Counted from the stretch's first letter, positions 1-8,024 are shown. The stretch: 19,450 bases of DNA from Myxococcales bacterium (GCA_020633625.1 JACKDJ010000048.1:1-19450), one strand, 5' to 3'. Program-made: numbers and translations. Notes: a model not told the origin generated them from the sequence alone.

Positions 1-1
1 C

Positions 2-376
2 GGCGGTGGCGGTGGTGGTCGCGGCGGGTACGGCGGCGGCGGCGGTGGTCGCGGCGGACATAGCGGCGGTGGCGGCAGCTACGGCGGCGGCGGCGGCTAC
101 GGCGGCGGCGGATATGGCGGCGGCAGCCGCGGTGGTCACAGCGCTGACGCCGGCGACGCCGGTGGCCGGCCCGAAGCGCCGCGAGACTTCGAGCCGAGTG
201 ACGGCGGCGGTGGTGGCGGTGGCTACGGCGGCGCACCCGCGGGCGGAGGCGGCTATGGCGGTCCGCCGGCCGGTGGAGGCGGGTGGGGCGGCGACCGCGG
301 CGATCGCGGCGGCCGCGACCGCGACCGCGGTCGTGACCGCGACCGTGATCGCACCCGCGACCGCGACCGCTGGTAG
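2..376 (+). CDS. C-terminal tail of a Gly/Arg-rich (RGG-like) protein, 5'-truncated
   Basis: The reading frame enters from the left edge and stops at TAG 374-376, leaving 124 residues. The first half is almost pure Gly with interspersed Arg, Tyr and His (GGRGGYGGGG, GGSYGGGG and GGGYGGGG blocks). A short less biased spacer follows (DAGDAGGRPEAPRDFEPSD), then more GGGGYGG, then an Arg-Asp dipeptide tail (GGDRGDRGGRDRDRGRDRDR...) ending in RDRW. RGG/YGG tails like this are typical of the disordered C-termini of RNA-binding proteins, such as RRM proteins or DEAD-box helicases. The folded domain lies outside the window, so the family cannot be named. It is probably not SSB, because the usual acidic DDIPF-type end is missing. 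The frame was chosen because another open frame across the same bases gives only Ala/Val filler and continues past this stop. Confidence 0.72.
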   Translation, partial: GGGGGGRGGYGGGGGGRGGHSGGGGSYGGGGGYGGGGYGGGSRGGHSADAGDAGGRPEAPRDFEPSDGGGGGGGYGGAPAGGGGYGGPPAGGGGWGGDRGDRGGRDRDRGRDRDRDRTRDRDRW

Positions 377-385
377 TCGAGCCCG

Positions 386-1009
386 ATGAATCGAGAGAGC
401 GTCGACGCATACCTCCGCGACGGCTGCGGGCGGTGTGCGCACTACCAGACGCCCGCGTGCAAGGTCCACCCGTGGGTCGCGACCCTCTCGACCCTCCGCG
501 AGCTCCTCGTCGCCGAAGGGCTCGACGAGGAGATGAAGTGGGGATCGCCCTGCTACTCGCTCGACGGTCAGAACGTCGCGTCGCTCGTGTCGCTGCGGGA
601 GCACTGCGCGCTCAGCTTCTTTCGCGGCGCAGCTCTCGCCGACCCTAACGCGGAGCTCGAGAGCCCGGGGCCAAACTCGCGACACTTCCGATATCTACGC
701 TTCACGACGCCCGACCAGGTCACCGCCCGCCGCGACCGAGTGATCGAGTTCGTCCGGGCCGCCATCGCGCTCACCCGCGCCGGCATCCGGATCGCGCCCA
801 TGGACGAACCCGAGCCCGTCCCCGACGAGCTCACCGCGCGCCTCGACGGCGACGCGGAGCTCCGCGCGGCCTTCGACGCGCTCACCCCCGGGAGACGCAG
901 AAGCCACGCGCTCTACGTGGGGGGCGCCAAGCAGACAGCCACGCGAGAGCGCCGAGCCGAGCAGTGTGTGCCGAAGATCCTCGAGGGAAGGGGCTTCAAC
1001 GAGCGCTGA
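386..1009 (+). CDS. DUF1801 / YdeI (OmdA-like) family protein
   Basis: A 207-residue soluble protein with no signal peptide. The N-terminal part (about residues 20-130) has the DUF1801 pattern: a short helix-rich start, then EEMKWGSPCYSLDGQNVASLV, where the MKWG.P.Y segment is the most recognisable family signature. The C-terminal part (about 155-200) has the YdeI/OmdA-type signature: a helix with AFDALTPGRRRSHALYV, then AKQTATRERRAEQCV and a final short helix. The biochemical function of the family is not established. Some members are linked to stress or antimicrobial-peptide resistance and the fold resembles frataxin. The start is ATG at 386, 9 nt after the upstream stop, with a weak GAG at usual spacing, so translation is probably coupled to the upstream gene. 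Three Cys in the first 26 residues (CGRC...C) could bind metal, but this is only suggestive. Confidence 0.85.
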   Translation: MNRESVDAYLRDGCGRCAHYQTPACKVHPWVATLSTLRELLVAEGLDEEMKWGSPCYSLDGQNVASLVSLREHCALSFFRGAALADPNAELESPGPNSRHFRYLRFTTPDQVTARRDRVIEFVRAAIALTRAGIRIAPMDEPEPVPDELTARLDGDAELRAAFDALTPGRRRSHALYVGGAKQTATRERRAEQCVPKILEGRGFNER

Positions 1010-1021
1010 CGCGGCCGCCGC

Positions 1022-1045
1022 GCCGGTTGCTCCGCGGAGGCCGGC
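1022..1045. promoter_or_regulatory. imperfect inverted repeat just upstream of the fadIJ -35 box
   Basis: GCCGG (1022-1026) and CCGGC (1041-1045) flank the perfect 10-bp palindrome CTCCGCGGAG (1030-1039), giving a 24-nt nested dyad. It sits between the stop of the YdeI-like gene and the -35 box at 1047. It could be an operator for a regulator of fadIJ or a terminator stem for the upstream gene. No T-run follows and it abuts the promoter, so an operator is slightly preferred. No named regulator motif is recognised. Confidence 0.35.
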
Positions 1046-1046
1046 G

Positions 1047-1075
1047 TTGACACGCTGCGTCATGGCTCCTAGCGT
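1047..1075 (+). promoter_or_regulatory. sigma70-like promoter for fadIJ
   Basis: TTGACA (1047-1052) is a perfect -35 consensus. It is followed by a 17-nt spacer and TAGCGT (1070-1075), which keeps the first, second and last bases of TATAAT. A transcript would start near 1082, about 36 nt before the fadI start codon. Position and spacing are ideal for a housekeeping promoter, although the -10 box is weak, as is common in G+C-rich genomes. Confidence 0.55.
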
Positions 1076-1106
1076 CCCTCGCAGCGAGCCCGACCTGCGC
1101 CACGAC

Positions 1107-1111
1107 GGGAG
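1107..1111 (+). promoter_or_regulatory. ribosome binding site that decides the fadI start
   Basis: GGGAG at 1107-1111 lies 6 nt before the ATG at 1118 but directly touches the alternative in-frame ATG at 1112. The spacing favours 1118 as the start. Confidence 0.6.
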
Positions 1112-1117
1112 ATGCAG

Positions 1118-2464
1118 ATGGCGACCACGCGCAGAGCAACCTCTACTCCGAAGCCAGCCCCACCACGCACCAAAGCGGCGACGCCCGAACGCGTCGCCGT
1201 CGTCGCGGCGCTGCGGACGCCGTTCGCGCGTCAGGCGACGGCGTTCAAGCACACGACGTCGCGCGCGCTCGGTCAGCTCGTCGTCGCCGAGCTCCTGGCC
1301 CGCGCCGGCGTCGAGCCCCGGCGCGTTGACCAGGTCGTGTTCGGCGCCGTGGCGCCGTCGGTCGAGGCTCCGAATATCGCGCGCGAGATCGTCCTCGGCA
1401 CGGGGATGGACCGCGCGACCGACGCGTACTCGGTCTCCCGCGCCTGCGCGACGAGCTTTCAGGCCGCGGTCAACGTCGTCGAGTCCATTCGGGCCGGTAC
1501 GGTGACCCTCGGCATCGCGGGCGGCGCCGACAGCGCGTCGGTCGTGCCGGTCACCGTCTCCCAGCGTCTGCAGACGGCCCTGCTCGACCTGACAAGGGCG
1601 AGGAGCGTTCCGGAGCGCCTAAAGATCCTCGCGACCCTCTCGCCTCGCGACCTGATGCCCGTCGCTCCCGCGGTCGCGGAGTACAGCACGGGGCTCTCGA
1701 TGGGCCAGAGCGCCGAACAGATGGCGAAGTCGTGGGGGGTTGCGCGCGAGGAGCAGGACGCGATCGCGCACGCTTCCCACACGCGCGCCGCGGCCGCGTG
1801 GGCGACCGGTCGGCTCGACGCCCTCGTGATGTCGGCCCACGTCGCGCCCTACGCCGAGCCGCTGACCCGTGACAACTGTGTCCGGGAAGACTCCGACCTC
1901 GCGCGATACGCGTCTCTGAAGCCGGTGTTCGACCGCGCGCACGGGACGATCACGGCCGCGACGTCGTCACCGCTGACGGACGGCGCCGCCGCGATCATGC
2001 TGGCGAGCGAGTCGACGGCGCGGACGCTCGGTCTGGAGCCGCTGGGCTTCGTTCGCAGCTACGCGTTTGCCGCGCTCGACCCGCGCCACGACCTGTTGAT
2101 GGGGCCGGCTCACGCCGCGCCGGTTGCCCTCGACCGGGCCGGTGCGCGGCTGTCGGACCTGACGCTCGTCGACATGCACGAGGCGTTCGCCGCGCAGGTG
2201 GCGTGCAATCTGCGCGGTTTCGCCTCTGCGAAGTACGCCAAGGACGTCCTCGGACGTTCCGAGCCGCTGGGCGAAGTCGACCCTGACAAGTTCAATGTTT
2301 GGGGCGGGTCGATCGCGTTCGGCCACCCGTTCGCGGCGACGGGCGCCCGGATGATCATGCAGACGCTGGCGGCGCTACGGGAGCGCGGCGGCGGGCTGGC
2401 GCTCACCACCGCGTGTGCGGCCGGCGGGCTCGGTGCCGCCATGGTGTTGGAGGTCGACCGATGA
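1118..2464 (+). CDS. fadI: 3-ketoacyl-CoA thiolase, FadI type (acetyl-CoA C-acyltransferase)
   Basis: Catalyses the last step of fatty-acid beta-oxidation: CoA-dependent cleavage of 3-ketoacyl-CoA to acetyl-CoA and a shortened acyl-CoA. The protein is 448 residues from ATG 1118, close to the roughly 436 of E. coli FadI. Counted from that start, the nucleophile is Cys110 in SRACATSF, His403 lies in FGHPFAATGARM, and the second active-site Cys433 lies in TACAAGGLGAAMV. FadI-specific stretches are conserved along the chain: RTPFARQATAF, EAPNIAREIVLGTGM, DAYSVSRACATSFQA, DLMPVAPAVAEYSTGLSMG and DMHEAFAAQ. They separate it from the shorter FadA/PhaA thiolases. About 20 extra N-terminal residues rich in Pro, Lys and Arg precede the core. 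The stop overlaps the fadJ start (ATGA), so the two subunits should be made together. Confidence 0.96.
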   Translation: MATTRRATSTPKPAPPRTKAATPERVAVVAALRTPFARQATAFKHTTSRALGQLVVAELLARAGVEPRRVDQVVFGAVAPSVEAPNIAREIVLGTGMDRATDAYSVSRACATSFQAAVNVVESIRAGTVTLGIAGGADSASVVPVTVSQRLQTALLDLTRARSVPERLKILATLSPRDLMPVAPAVAEYSTGLSMGQSAEQMAKSWGVAREEQDAIAHASHTRAAAAWATGRLDALVMSAHVAPYAEPLTRDNCVREDSDLARYASLKPVFDRAHGTITAATSSPLTDGAAAIMLASESTARTLGLEPLGFVRSYAFAALDPRHDLLMGPAHAAPVALDRAGARLSDLTLVDMHEAFAAQVACNLRGFASAKYAKDVLGRSEPLGEVDPDKFNVWGGSIAFGHPFAATGARMIMQTLAALRERGGGLALTTACAAGGLGAAMVLEVDR

Positions 2465-4614
2465 CGAAGCAAGCCTCACCGCTGACCCTCGAGAGGCGTG
2501 AAGACGGAGTCGGGGTCGTCACGTTCGACGTCGTCGGCGAGTCTGTGAACACCCTGCGCGACGACTTCGCGGACGCGTTCGGCGCGCTCCTCGACGAGCT
2601 CGAGTCCCGGACCGATCTCCGGGCGGTGGTCCTCCGGAGCGGCAAGCCGGACTCGTTCGTGGCTGGCGCCGACATCCGCATGCTGAAGCGGGTCCACACA
2701 GCCGACGAGGCGGCAGACCTGAGCCGCGCCGCGCAGGCCGCGTTCGCGCGTCTGGAGGGTCTGCCGATCCCGGTCGTCGCCGCCATCCACGGCGCGTGCC
2801 TCGGCGGCGGCCTCGAGCTCGCCCTCGCGTGTACGGCCCGAGTGGTGTCGGACGATCGTCGCACGGAGCTGGGCCTCCCCGAGTGTCAGCTGGGACTTCT
2901 ACCCGGCGGCGGCGGCACACAGCGGCTCCCCCGCCTCATCGGGATCGCGGCGGCGCTAGATCTGCTGCTGACGGGCAAGAAGCTCCGCGGCTCGCGAGCG
3001 AAGCGCGCGGGCTTGGCGGACGAGGTGGTCCCCAAGGAGGTGCTCCTCGAGGCGGCCGCGAAGCGCGCGCTCAGCTTGGCGGAGCACCGAGGCGGCAAGC
3101 GGCAGAGCCCCGCGGCGCGGCTCGCGCCCGAGGCGCTTCAGCGCGTGGTCCTCGAAGAAAACCCGCTCGGTCGCCGCGTCGTTTTTCAGCAGGCCCGCAA
3201 GACCGTTCAGAAGACGACTCGGGGCAACTACCCGGCCCAAGAGCTCATCGTCGATGTCGTCGAGACTGGCTACGAGCGGGGTCTGTACGCCGGGTATGCG
3301 GCAGAAGCCGAAGCGTTTGGGCGCCTCGTGGTGTCCGACACCGCCGAGGCGCTGATCGGCGTGTTCCAGGGGATGACGCAGACCAAGTCGGCGGGGTCGC
3401 GTGCTCCTTTGCCGAATCAGGTCATCGTCCTCGGGGCCGGCCTGATGGGAGCGGGTGTCGCATATGTGTCGGTCGCGCGCGCCGACGTGGACGTCCGCCT
3501 CAAGGACGCCGACGAAGCCGGGATCGGGCGCGGCCTGAAGGCGCTCGCGCAGCAGTGGGACCGTGGCGTCGCGCGGGGCAGCCTCTCGCAGCAAGAAGCC
3601 GACAGGCAGCGGATGCGCGTCACGACGACGACGCGCTACGACGGGATGGCACAGGCCGACATCGTGATCGAGGCGGTGCCGGAGATCCTGGAGCTCAAGC
3701 GGCGCGTGCTGCGCGACGTCGAAGCTGTCACCGGTCCAAACACGGTGTTCGCCAGCAACACGTCGTCTATCCCGATCACAACGATCGCCGCAGGCGCGTC
3801 GCGGCCCGAGAATGTGCTCGGCATGCACTACTTCTCGCCGGTCGAGAAGATGCCTCTGCTCGAGATCATCACCACCGAAAAGACCTCTGACCGAGCGCTC
3901 GGTGCGGCCGTTGCGCTCGGCCAGGCACAGGGAAAGACGGTGATCGTCGTCGGTGACGGACCCGGCTTCTACACGAGCCGGATCCTCGCGCCATACATGA
4001 ACGAGGCGGCACACCTGCTCTCGGAGGGCGTGCCGATCGACCGCATCGACTCCGCGCTTCTCGAGTGGGGGTTCCCGATTGGCCCGATGGCGCTGCTCGA
4101 CGAGGTCGGGATCGACGTCGCGGCGAAGGTCGGGCCGATCCTCGTCGACGCGTTCGGCGTGCGGATGGAGGCTCCTGGCGCGACCGACCAGCTCATACGC
4201 GACGGGCGCCTCGGCAAGAAGGCGGGGCGCGGCCTGTACCGATACGGAGGCGGCGCCAGCAAGAAGGAGCGCCAGGTCGACACCGAGGTGTATGCACTCC
4301 TCGGCATCGACCCGACGAACCAAGCCGATCCCGAGGTCATCGCCGAGCGGTGTGCGCTGCTCATGGTGAACGAGGCGGCGCTATGTTTGCAGGAGGGGAT
4401 CCTTCGATCGCCGGCGGATGGCGATCTCGGCGCGATCTTCGGCCTCGGCTTTCCGCCGTTCCGCGGCGGACCGTTCCGCTTCGTCGACCAGGTCAGCGCC
4501 CACCGTGTCGTCGAGCGGCTGCGCGAGTACGAGCAGAGCCTCGGCGTGCGTTTCGCGCCGGCGCCGGCGCTCATCGAGCTCGCGGAGTCGGGGCAGACGT
4601 ACCACACGGCGTGA
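2461..4614 (+). CDS. fadJ: FadJ: bifunctional enoyl-CoA hydratase / 3-hydroxyacyl-CoA dehydrogenase
   Basis: The alpha subunit of the beta-oxidation complex. It hydrates enoyl-CoA and oxidises the L-3-hydroxyacyl-CoA with NAD+, passing the ketoacyl-CoA to FadI. Length is 717 residues, against 714 in E. coli FadJ. The crotonase domain spans about residues 1-190, with an oxyanion-hole segment FVAGADIRMLK and the catalytic acids Glu119 (GGGLEL) and Glu141 (LGLPECQLGLLPGGGGTQRLP). A linker follows, then the Rossmann fold starting near 320 (VLGAGLMGAGVA, GxGxxG at 325-330). The catalytic His456 lies in GMHYFSPVEKMPLLEI with Glu468 behind it, and two C-terminal 3HCDH domains end the protein. The ATG at 2461 overlaps the fadI TGA by 4 nt. 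An upstream in-frame extension inside fadI is rejected because it would add 54 unrelated residues. Confidence 0.96.
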   Translation: MTKQASPLTLERREDGVGVVTFDVVGESVNTLRDDFADAFGALLDELESRTDLRAVVLRSGKPDSFVAGADIRMLKRVHTADEAADLSRAAQAAFARLEGLPIPVVAAIHGACLGGGLELALACTARVVSDDRRTELGLPECQLGLLPGGGGTQRLPRLIGIAAALDLLLTGKKLRGSRAKRAGLADEVVPKEVLLEAAAKRALSLAEHRGGKRQSPAARLAPEALQRVVLEENPLGRRVVFQQARKTVQKTTRGNYPAQELIVDVVETGYERGLYAGYAAEAEAFGRLVVSDTAEALIGVFQGMTQTKSAGSRAPLPNQVIVLGAGLMGAGVAYVSVARADVDVRLKDADEAGIGRGLKALAQQWDRGVARGSLSQQEADRQRMRVTTTTRYDGMAQADIVIEAVPEILELKRRVLRDVEAVTGPNTVFASNTSSIPITTIAAGASRPENVLGMHYFSPVEKMPLLEIITTEKTSDRALGAAVALGQAQGKTVIVVGDGPGFYTSRILAPYMNEAAHLLSEGVPIDRIDSALLEWGFPIGPMALLDEVGIDVAAKVGPILVDAFGVRMEAPGATDQLIRDGRLGKKAGRGLYRYGGGASKKERQVDTEVYALLGIDPTNQADPEVIAERCALLMVNEAALCLQEGILRSPADGDLGAIFGLGFPPFRGGPFRFVDQVSAHRVVERLREYEQSLGVRFAPAPALIELAESGQTYHTA

Positions 4615-4649
4615 TCGCCCGTCAGACGACCGTCACGGCGACGGGGCGG

Positions 4650-4679
4650 CCGTAGAGGCGTACCCGCCGTCCTCTACGG
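4650..4679. terminator. bidirectional hairpin between fadJ and the convergent M66-like gene
   Basis: CCGTAGAGG (4650-4658) pairs perfectly with CCTCTACGG (4671-4679), a 9-bp stem with a 12-nt loop. It lies 35 nt after the fadJ stop. Its right arm contains the stop codon (4674-4676) of the opposite-strand gene, so it is placed to serve both transcripts. There is no clear T-tract on either side, so intrinsic termination may be weak or assisted. Confidence 0.5.
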
Positions 4680-7600
4680 GGCGTGGTACACCAGTCCGTA
4701 GAAGAGGGAGTAGAGCGGCCAGTCGAGGTATGGCTCGACGCCCCGCCTCGCCGCGAGCTCGAGAGGGTGAGATCGCGGTGACAGGTAGTCGACGCCGGAA
4801 CGAACACCGACATTACCCGCACCGCCCACCTCCACATGCACCGTGTGGAGACACTCGCTACCGCCGTCCACCGTGACACCGATCGGGTGGTCCGACCCGC
4901 ACGCGAGGTGCGTGACGTTGAGCCCGAGCCACGCGGGGGAGAGGTCGCCGGCCGCGCGGACGTACGCGCGCAGGATCTCTCCACCACCGTCGACCGGCCA
5001 CGGTCCGAGGTCGGGGTCCTCGATGGCGACGTACAGCGGCGCCCCGTCGGGCGTCCAGATGTCGTGACTGTCGAAGGCGTCGCCGTCGAACGCCTGCCGC
5101 CCCGTCCAAGTCCGGGGGTTTCGCAGCGTCAGCTCGACCGCATCGGTCCCGCCGTCGGTCCCTTCGATCCACAGATCGAGCGGCACATCGGAGATGGCCA
5201 GCCCGCCGAGATCGTCGTTTGCTTCGGAGGGGAGTGTCGCGCGGATCCACTGGCGGACGTTTGCTCCCGCGAGCCACGGGGTCGCGTCGTTTGCGGCGAC
5301 GGCGATCTCGGTCACTCCGTCGGAGATCACGCGTTGGAGCCTCAGAGTTCCCCAAACGGTGGCGTCCTCGTATGCGAGGCCGACCGGCAGCTCGAGGGCG
5401 GACCCAGGGGCCGAGCACCAGGCGACGTCCAGCTCGGTCTCGCCCACGGCCGAGAGCCGCACGCTCGCGCCGCCGCCTGAGAGCGCCACGATGTCGCCGG
5501 CCTCCTCGCAGGTCCAGTCGTCATCGCACTCCGACTCGATCCGCGCCCCGCCGCCGGCGACCTCCGAGTCGGACGAGACGCTCGCGTATCGGCTCTCGCC
5601 GGTAGGCGCTGCGATGCTGATCGAGTCGACGACGGTGCGCGCGCCGAGGTCGAGGTCGGGGAGTGCCCCAGTGCCCACGCAGAGCCGCGCCGCGCTTGGG
5701 CGGAGGGCGGCGGGGACGTTCACCGAGAACCACTGCGGCGCGCCGATACCGCTCGGACCGATGGCGACGCGGATGAGTCCATCGGTTGTGTCAAGCTCGA
5801 GGAACCATCGCCCGCCGTCGTATGCCGCCGGGAGCGACGACGTCGGGTCGGGGAGCTCGAACGTCGCACCGTGGCCCGCGCGGCTCGCCGGCAGCAGCGC
5901 GCCGGCCTCTGCGTCGTCGTCGAGCACCCCGACCAGGGTCACGACGGCGATGCCAGCCATCACGGGTGCTTGTCGGACGCCCGCGACCCTGAGCGGGCCT
6001 GTGTCTGTCACGTCGGCCGCGTGTCCGTCGGCAGCGAGCCACCGGACGAGGCTGACCGTGCCGGCGTCGCCTGCGACGAGGTCGGGCACCTGCTCCGAGA
6101 CGGCCGCGAGCGCGGCGGCGCCGAGGGGTGTCAGCGGCGCCGCCCACGGCGCGCTTCGGTACCAGAGTGGGTCTCCGCCGACGCTCGCGTCCACTCGTCC
6201 GGTCGGCTCCGCCAGGAGACCATCGGGTCCAACCTGGAACCAGCTCCGCAGCTCGCGCCGCGCCAAGTCTAGCGGGCGCGGGACGGAGCCGCTGAGCACC
6301 GCGACGTCACCGGGGTAGTCCGCTGAGGCCCCAGCCGCGGCGACCGCGCTCGCGTCGAGCGGGCCGACCCCCAGCGCTCGACTGAGCGCAGTGGTCGGCG
6401 CGTCGCGCCAGCCGACCTCGTACGTCGTGGCCCAGCCGTGGCCGCCGCGCGGTGTGTCTCTCGCGGGAACCACGGCAGAGCCGCGGCGGACCCACACGCC
6501 CGCGATCGTCGCTGCGTTGGCGAGCGGTGGCGCCGTGTGTTCCGACTGGACGAGCCCGACGCCGGCGTTTGCGCGGGCGAGCGCGCCGGCGATCTCAGCG
6601 CCGATCTCGGCGGGGGTCGGCGCACCCGTGAGCGCGGAGAGGTCAGCGAACGACGACACACGCTGTGGCCCGGAGTCCGACGCAACAATCAACGCCGCCG
6701 CGACAATTGGCTCGCGCTGGTTGACGGTCACGCGCGAGAACGGGGTCGTCGCCAACAGCTCACGCGCGACGACCTGGGGCGCGCGCGTACGCCGCCACGG
6801 ATCGGGCCCATCGGATCCAAACACGACGACATCGACGAGATCGACCCCAAGCTCACGCTGTGGGCGGAGCCCGGGGAGGGCCCGTGTGGTGCCGCGCACC
6901 TCTCCGCCCGCCTCTGCGACTCCCAGGAGAAGCTCGGCGCCATCGACGACCCACGCCGCCGGCAGCATCGCCGTCCACGCGTCGGCAAGGCCAGCGTCGA
7001 GCGGCCCGCTCGTCATCGCCCGCTCCGCCAACGGCAGTGACGTCCCCGGCGGCCAGAGCTCGACCGCGCCGAGTACCGCCCCGTCGACCTCGATGGCGGC
7101 AACTCCGCGCGCCGCGCGCGGTAGGCTCGTGGACTCGAAGGCGACGAACGTGTCGCGCCCCGCGATCAGCGGAGGCGCCACCGCGGTGCCGTCCTCCCAC
7201 GCGAGGTGGGTCTGGCCGAACGCAACACGACCGTCAACGTGCGTGTCGACACCGCCCGCCCACCAAACAGGCGTCGGTGGGAGGCGGTCACGGCAGGGCG
7301 CGAGTGGGTCGACTTCGGGCACGTCCGGCTCCACGTCCGGGTCCGCCCCCATGTCTTCGAGCGTGTCCGCGTCTGTCGCGTCTCCCGAGTCCGAGTCTGT
7401 GTCGGCGTCGCTGTCGGGCGGGACGTCGAAGGTCGGGACGTCGGTGTCGGCGTCGACGAGGTCGAACTCGGGGTCCTCGATCACGTCCGTGTCGGGCGTG
7501 GTGTCGGCGTCCGTGTCGGCGTCGGTGTCGCTCACCGCGTCCGGGTCTGCGTCCGGCTCCGCGTCTCCGTGAGTGTCGGCGTCGGAGTCTGGCGCTGCGT

Positions 7601-8018
7601 CGGTGTCGGGCTCGGTGTCGGGGTCTTGCGCCGCGTCGACGTCGCTGGTGGTGTCCGACCCGACGTCTTCCGCGGCGTCGCGTTCCACATCTGCGTCGTC
7701 GCCGAGATCCGGGTCGGGCGCTGCGTCGGCTTCGGGCGGGTCGGAGTCACTCGGGGTGTCGGTGTCGCTTCCGCCATCTGCCGCGTCATGGGGCGCGACG
7801 TCATCTTCGCCGTCGGCGTCTGCGTCGGGCTCGCCCGAGTCGCCGGTGCTCGCGTCCGCGCCACCGTCTTGGCTCCGCGTGTCGGGCCCCGCGTCGTCTC
7901 CGGGTCCGATCAGGCCGAGGTCGGGTTCTCGAGTCGAGTTTCCGGTCGAGGTGGGTGCCTGGCAGCCGGCAGCAACGCCGAGCAGAAGGCAGAGCCACGC
8001 GTTGGCGCGAAGCCGCAT
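4674..8018 (-). CDS. M66 (StcE/TagA)-like surface lipoprotein with degenerate zinc site
   Basis: A lipoprotein of 1114 residues. The signal peptide ends in a lipobox (GVAAGC, acylated Cys19). An Asp-rich linker (about 32-238) follows, then about 870 residues that align by eye with StcE/TagA mucinases. Matching landmarks are LGAVELWPPGTSLP (StcE LGTLTLYPPSSLP), MLPAAWVVDGAELLL (ELPAHWIVPGLNLVI), TTPFSRVTVNQREPI (TIPVSRMIVNNYAPL), AVVTLVGVLDDD (PVTTLVGYYDPE) and FSVNVP...ARLCV (FHINVP...ATLVC). Where active enzymes have HEVGH plus the downstream GxxH, this protein has YEVGW (533-537) and about 35 fewer residues. Zinc ligands are therefore absent and proteolysis is unlikely. GGGAG 6 nt upstream supports the ATG. 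It lies 110 nt downstream of another giant lipoprotein gene on the same strand, suggesting shared surface function. The StcE comparison is from memory of that sequence, not a search. Confidence 0.82.
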   Translation of the reverse strand: MRLRANAWLCLLLGVAAGCQAPTSTGNSTREPDLGLIGPGDDAGPDTRSQDGGADASTGDSGEPDADADGEDDVAPHDAADGGSDTDTPSDSDPPEADAAPDPDLGDDADVERDAAEDVGSDTTSDVDAAQDPDTEPDTDAAPDSDADTHGDAEPDADPDAVSDTDADTDADTTPDTDVIEDPEFDLVDADTDVPTFDVPPDSDADTDSDSGDATDADTLEDMGADPDVEPDVPEVDPLAPCRDRLPPTPVWWAGGVDTHVDGRVAFGQTHLAWEDGTAVAPPLIAGRDTFVAFESTSLPRAARGVAAIEVDGAVLGAVELWPPGTSLPLAERAMTSGPLDAGLADAWTAMLPAAWVVDGAELLLGVAEAGGEVRGTTRALPGLRPQRELGVDLVDVVVFGSDGPDPWRRTRAPQVVARELLATTPFSRVTVNQREPIVAAALIVASDSGPQRVSSFADLSALTGAPTPAEIGAEIAGALARANAGVGLVQSEHTAPPLANAATIAGVWVRRGSAVVPARDTPRGGHGWATTYEVGWRDAPTTALSRALGVGPLDASAVAAAGASADYPGDVAVLSGSVPRPLDLARRELRSWFQVGPDGLLAEPTGRVDASVGGDPLWYRSAPWAAPLTPLGAAALAAVSEQVPDLVAGDAGTVSLVRWLAADGHAADVTDTGPLRVAGVRQAPVMAGIAVVTLVGVLDDDAEAGALLPASRAGHGATFELPDPTSSLPAAYDGGRWFLELDTTDGLIRVAIGPSGIGAPQWFSVNVPAALRPSAARLCVGTGALPDLDLGARTVVDSISIAAPTGESRYASVSSDSEVAGGGARIESECDDDWTCEEAGDIVALSGGGASVRLSAVGETELDVAWCSAPGSALELPVGLAYEDATVWGTLRLQRVISDGVTEIAVAANDATPWLAGANVRQWIRATLPSEANDDLGGLAISDVPLDLWIEGTDGGTDAVELTLRNPRTWTGRQAFDGDAFDSHDIWTPDGAPLYVAIEDPDLGPWPVDGGGEILRAYVRAAGDLSPAWLGLNVTHLACGSDHPIGVTVDGGSECLHTVHVEVGGAGNVGVRSGVDYLSPRSHPLELAARRGVEPYLDWPLYSLFYGLVYHAP
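6408..6422 (-). other. degenerate metzincin zinc-binding motif (YEVGW in place of HEVGH)
   Basis: Codons for Tyr533-Glu534-Val535-Gly536-Trp537. Alignment by eye with StcE places this at SHEVGHNYGLGHY, here TYEVGWRDAPTTA. The general base Glu is kept but all three His zinc ligands are replaced. Confidence 0.6.
7310..7925 (-). repeat. Asp-rich low-complexity linker encoded by imperfect GAC/GCC-type hexamers
   Basis: About 205 residues in which roughly one in three is Asp, with Ala, Thr, Pro, Ser and Glu making up most of the rest (DTDADTDADTTPDTD, DSDADTDSDSGD). On the plus strand the DNA is an irregular run of GTCGGCGTC/GTGTCGGCG units. It follows the lipobox and so would be a strongly acidic, extended surface spacer, as seen in many Myxococcota and Bradymonadia lipoproteins. 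Calcium binding is possible because of the DxDxD spacing, but there is no regular thrombospondin type-3 or RTX period. Confidence 0.85.
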
Positions 8019-8024
8019 CTCCGT

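Noticed and set aside
6..389. Ala/Val-rich open frame covering the left end and reaching into the next gene
   Set aside because: It is the shadow of the Gly-rich frame (GGC read as GCG). Its composition is pure Ala/Val/Thr filler, while the frame ending at 376 has a sensible RGG/RD composition and spacing to the next gene.
2956..4323. Long open frame on the minus strand inside fadJ
   Set aside because: Antisense shadow of a G+C-rich real gene. It is Arg/His/Asp-rich with no domain signature, whereas fadJ is unmistakable.
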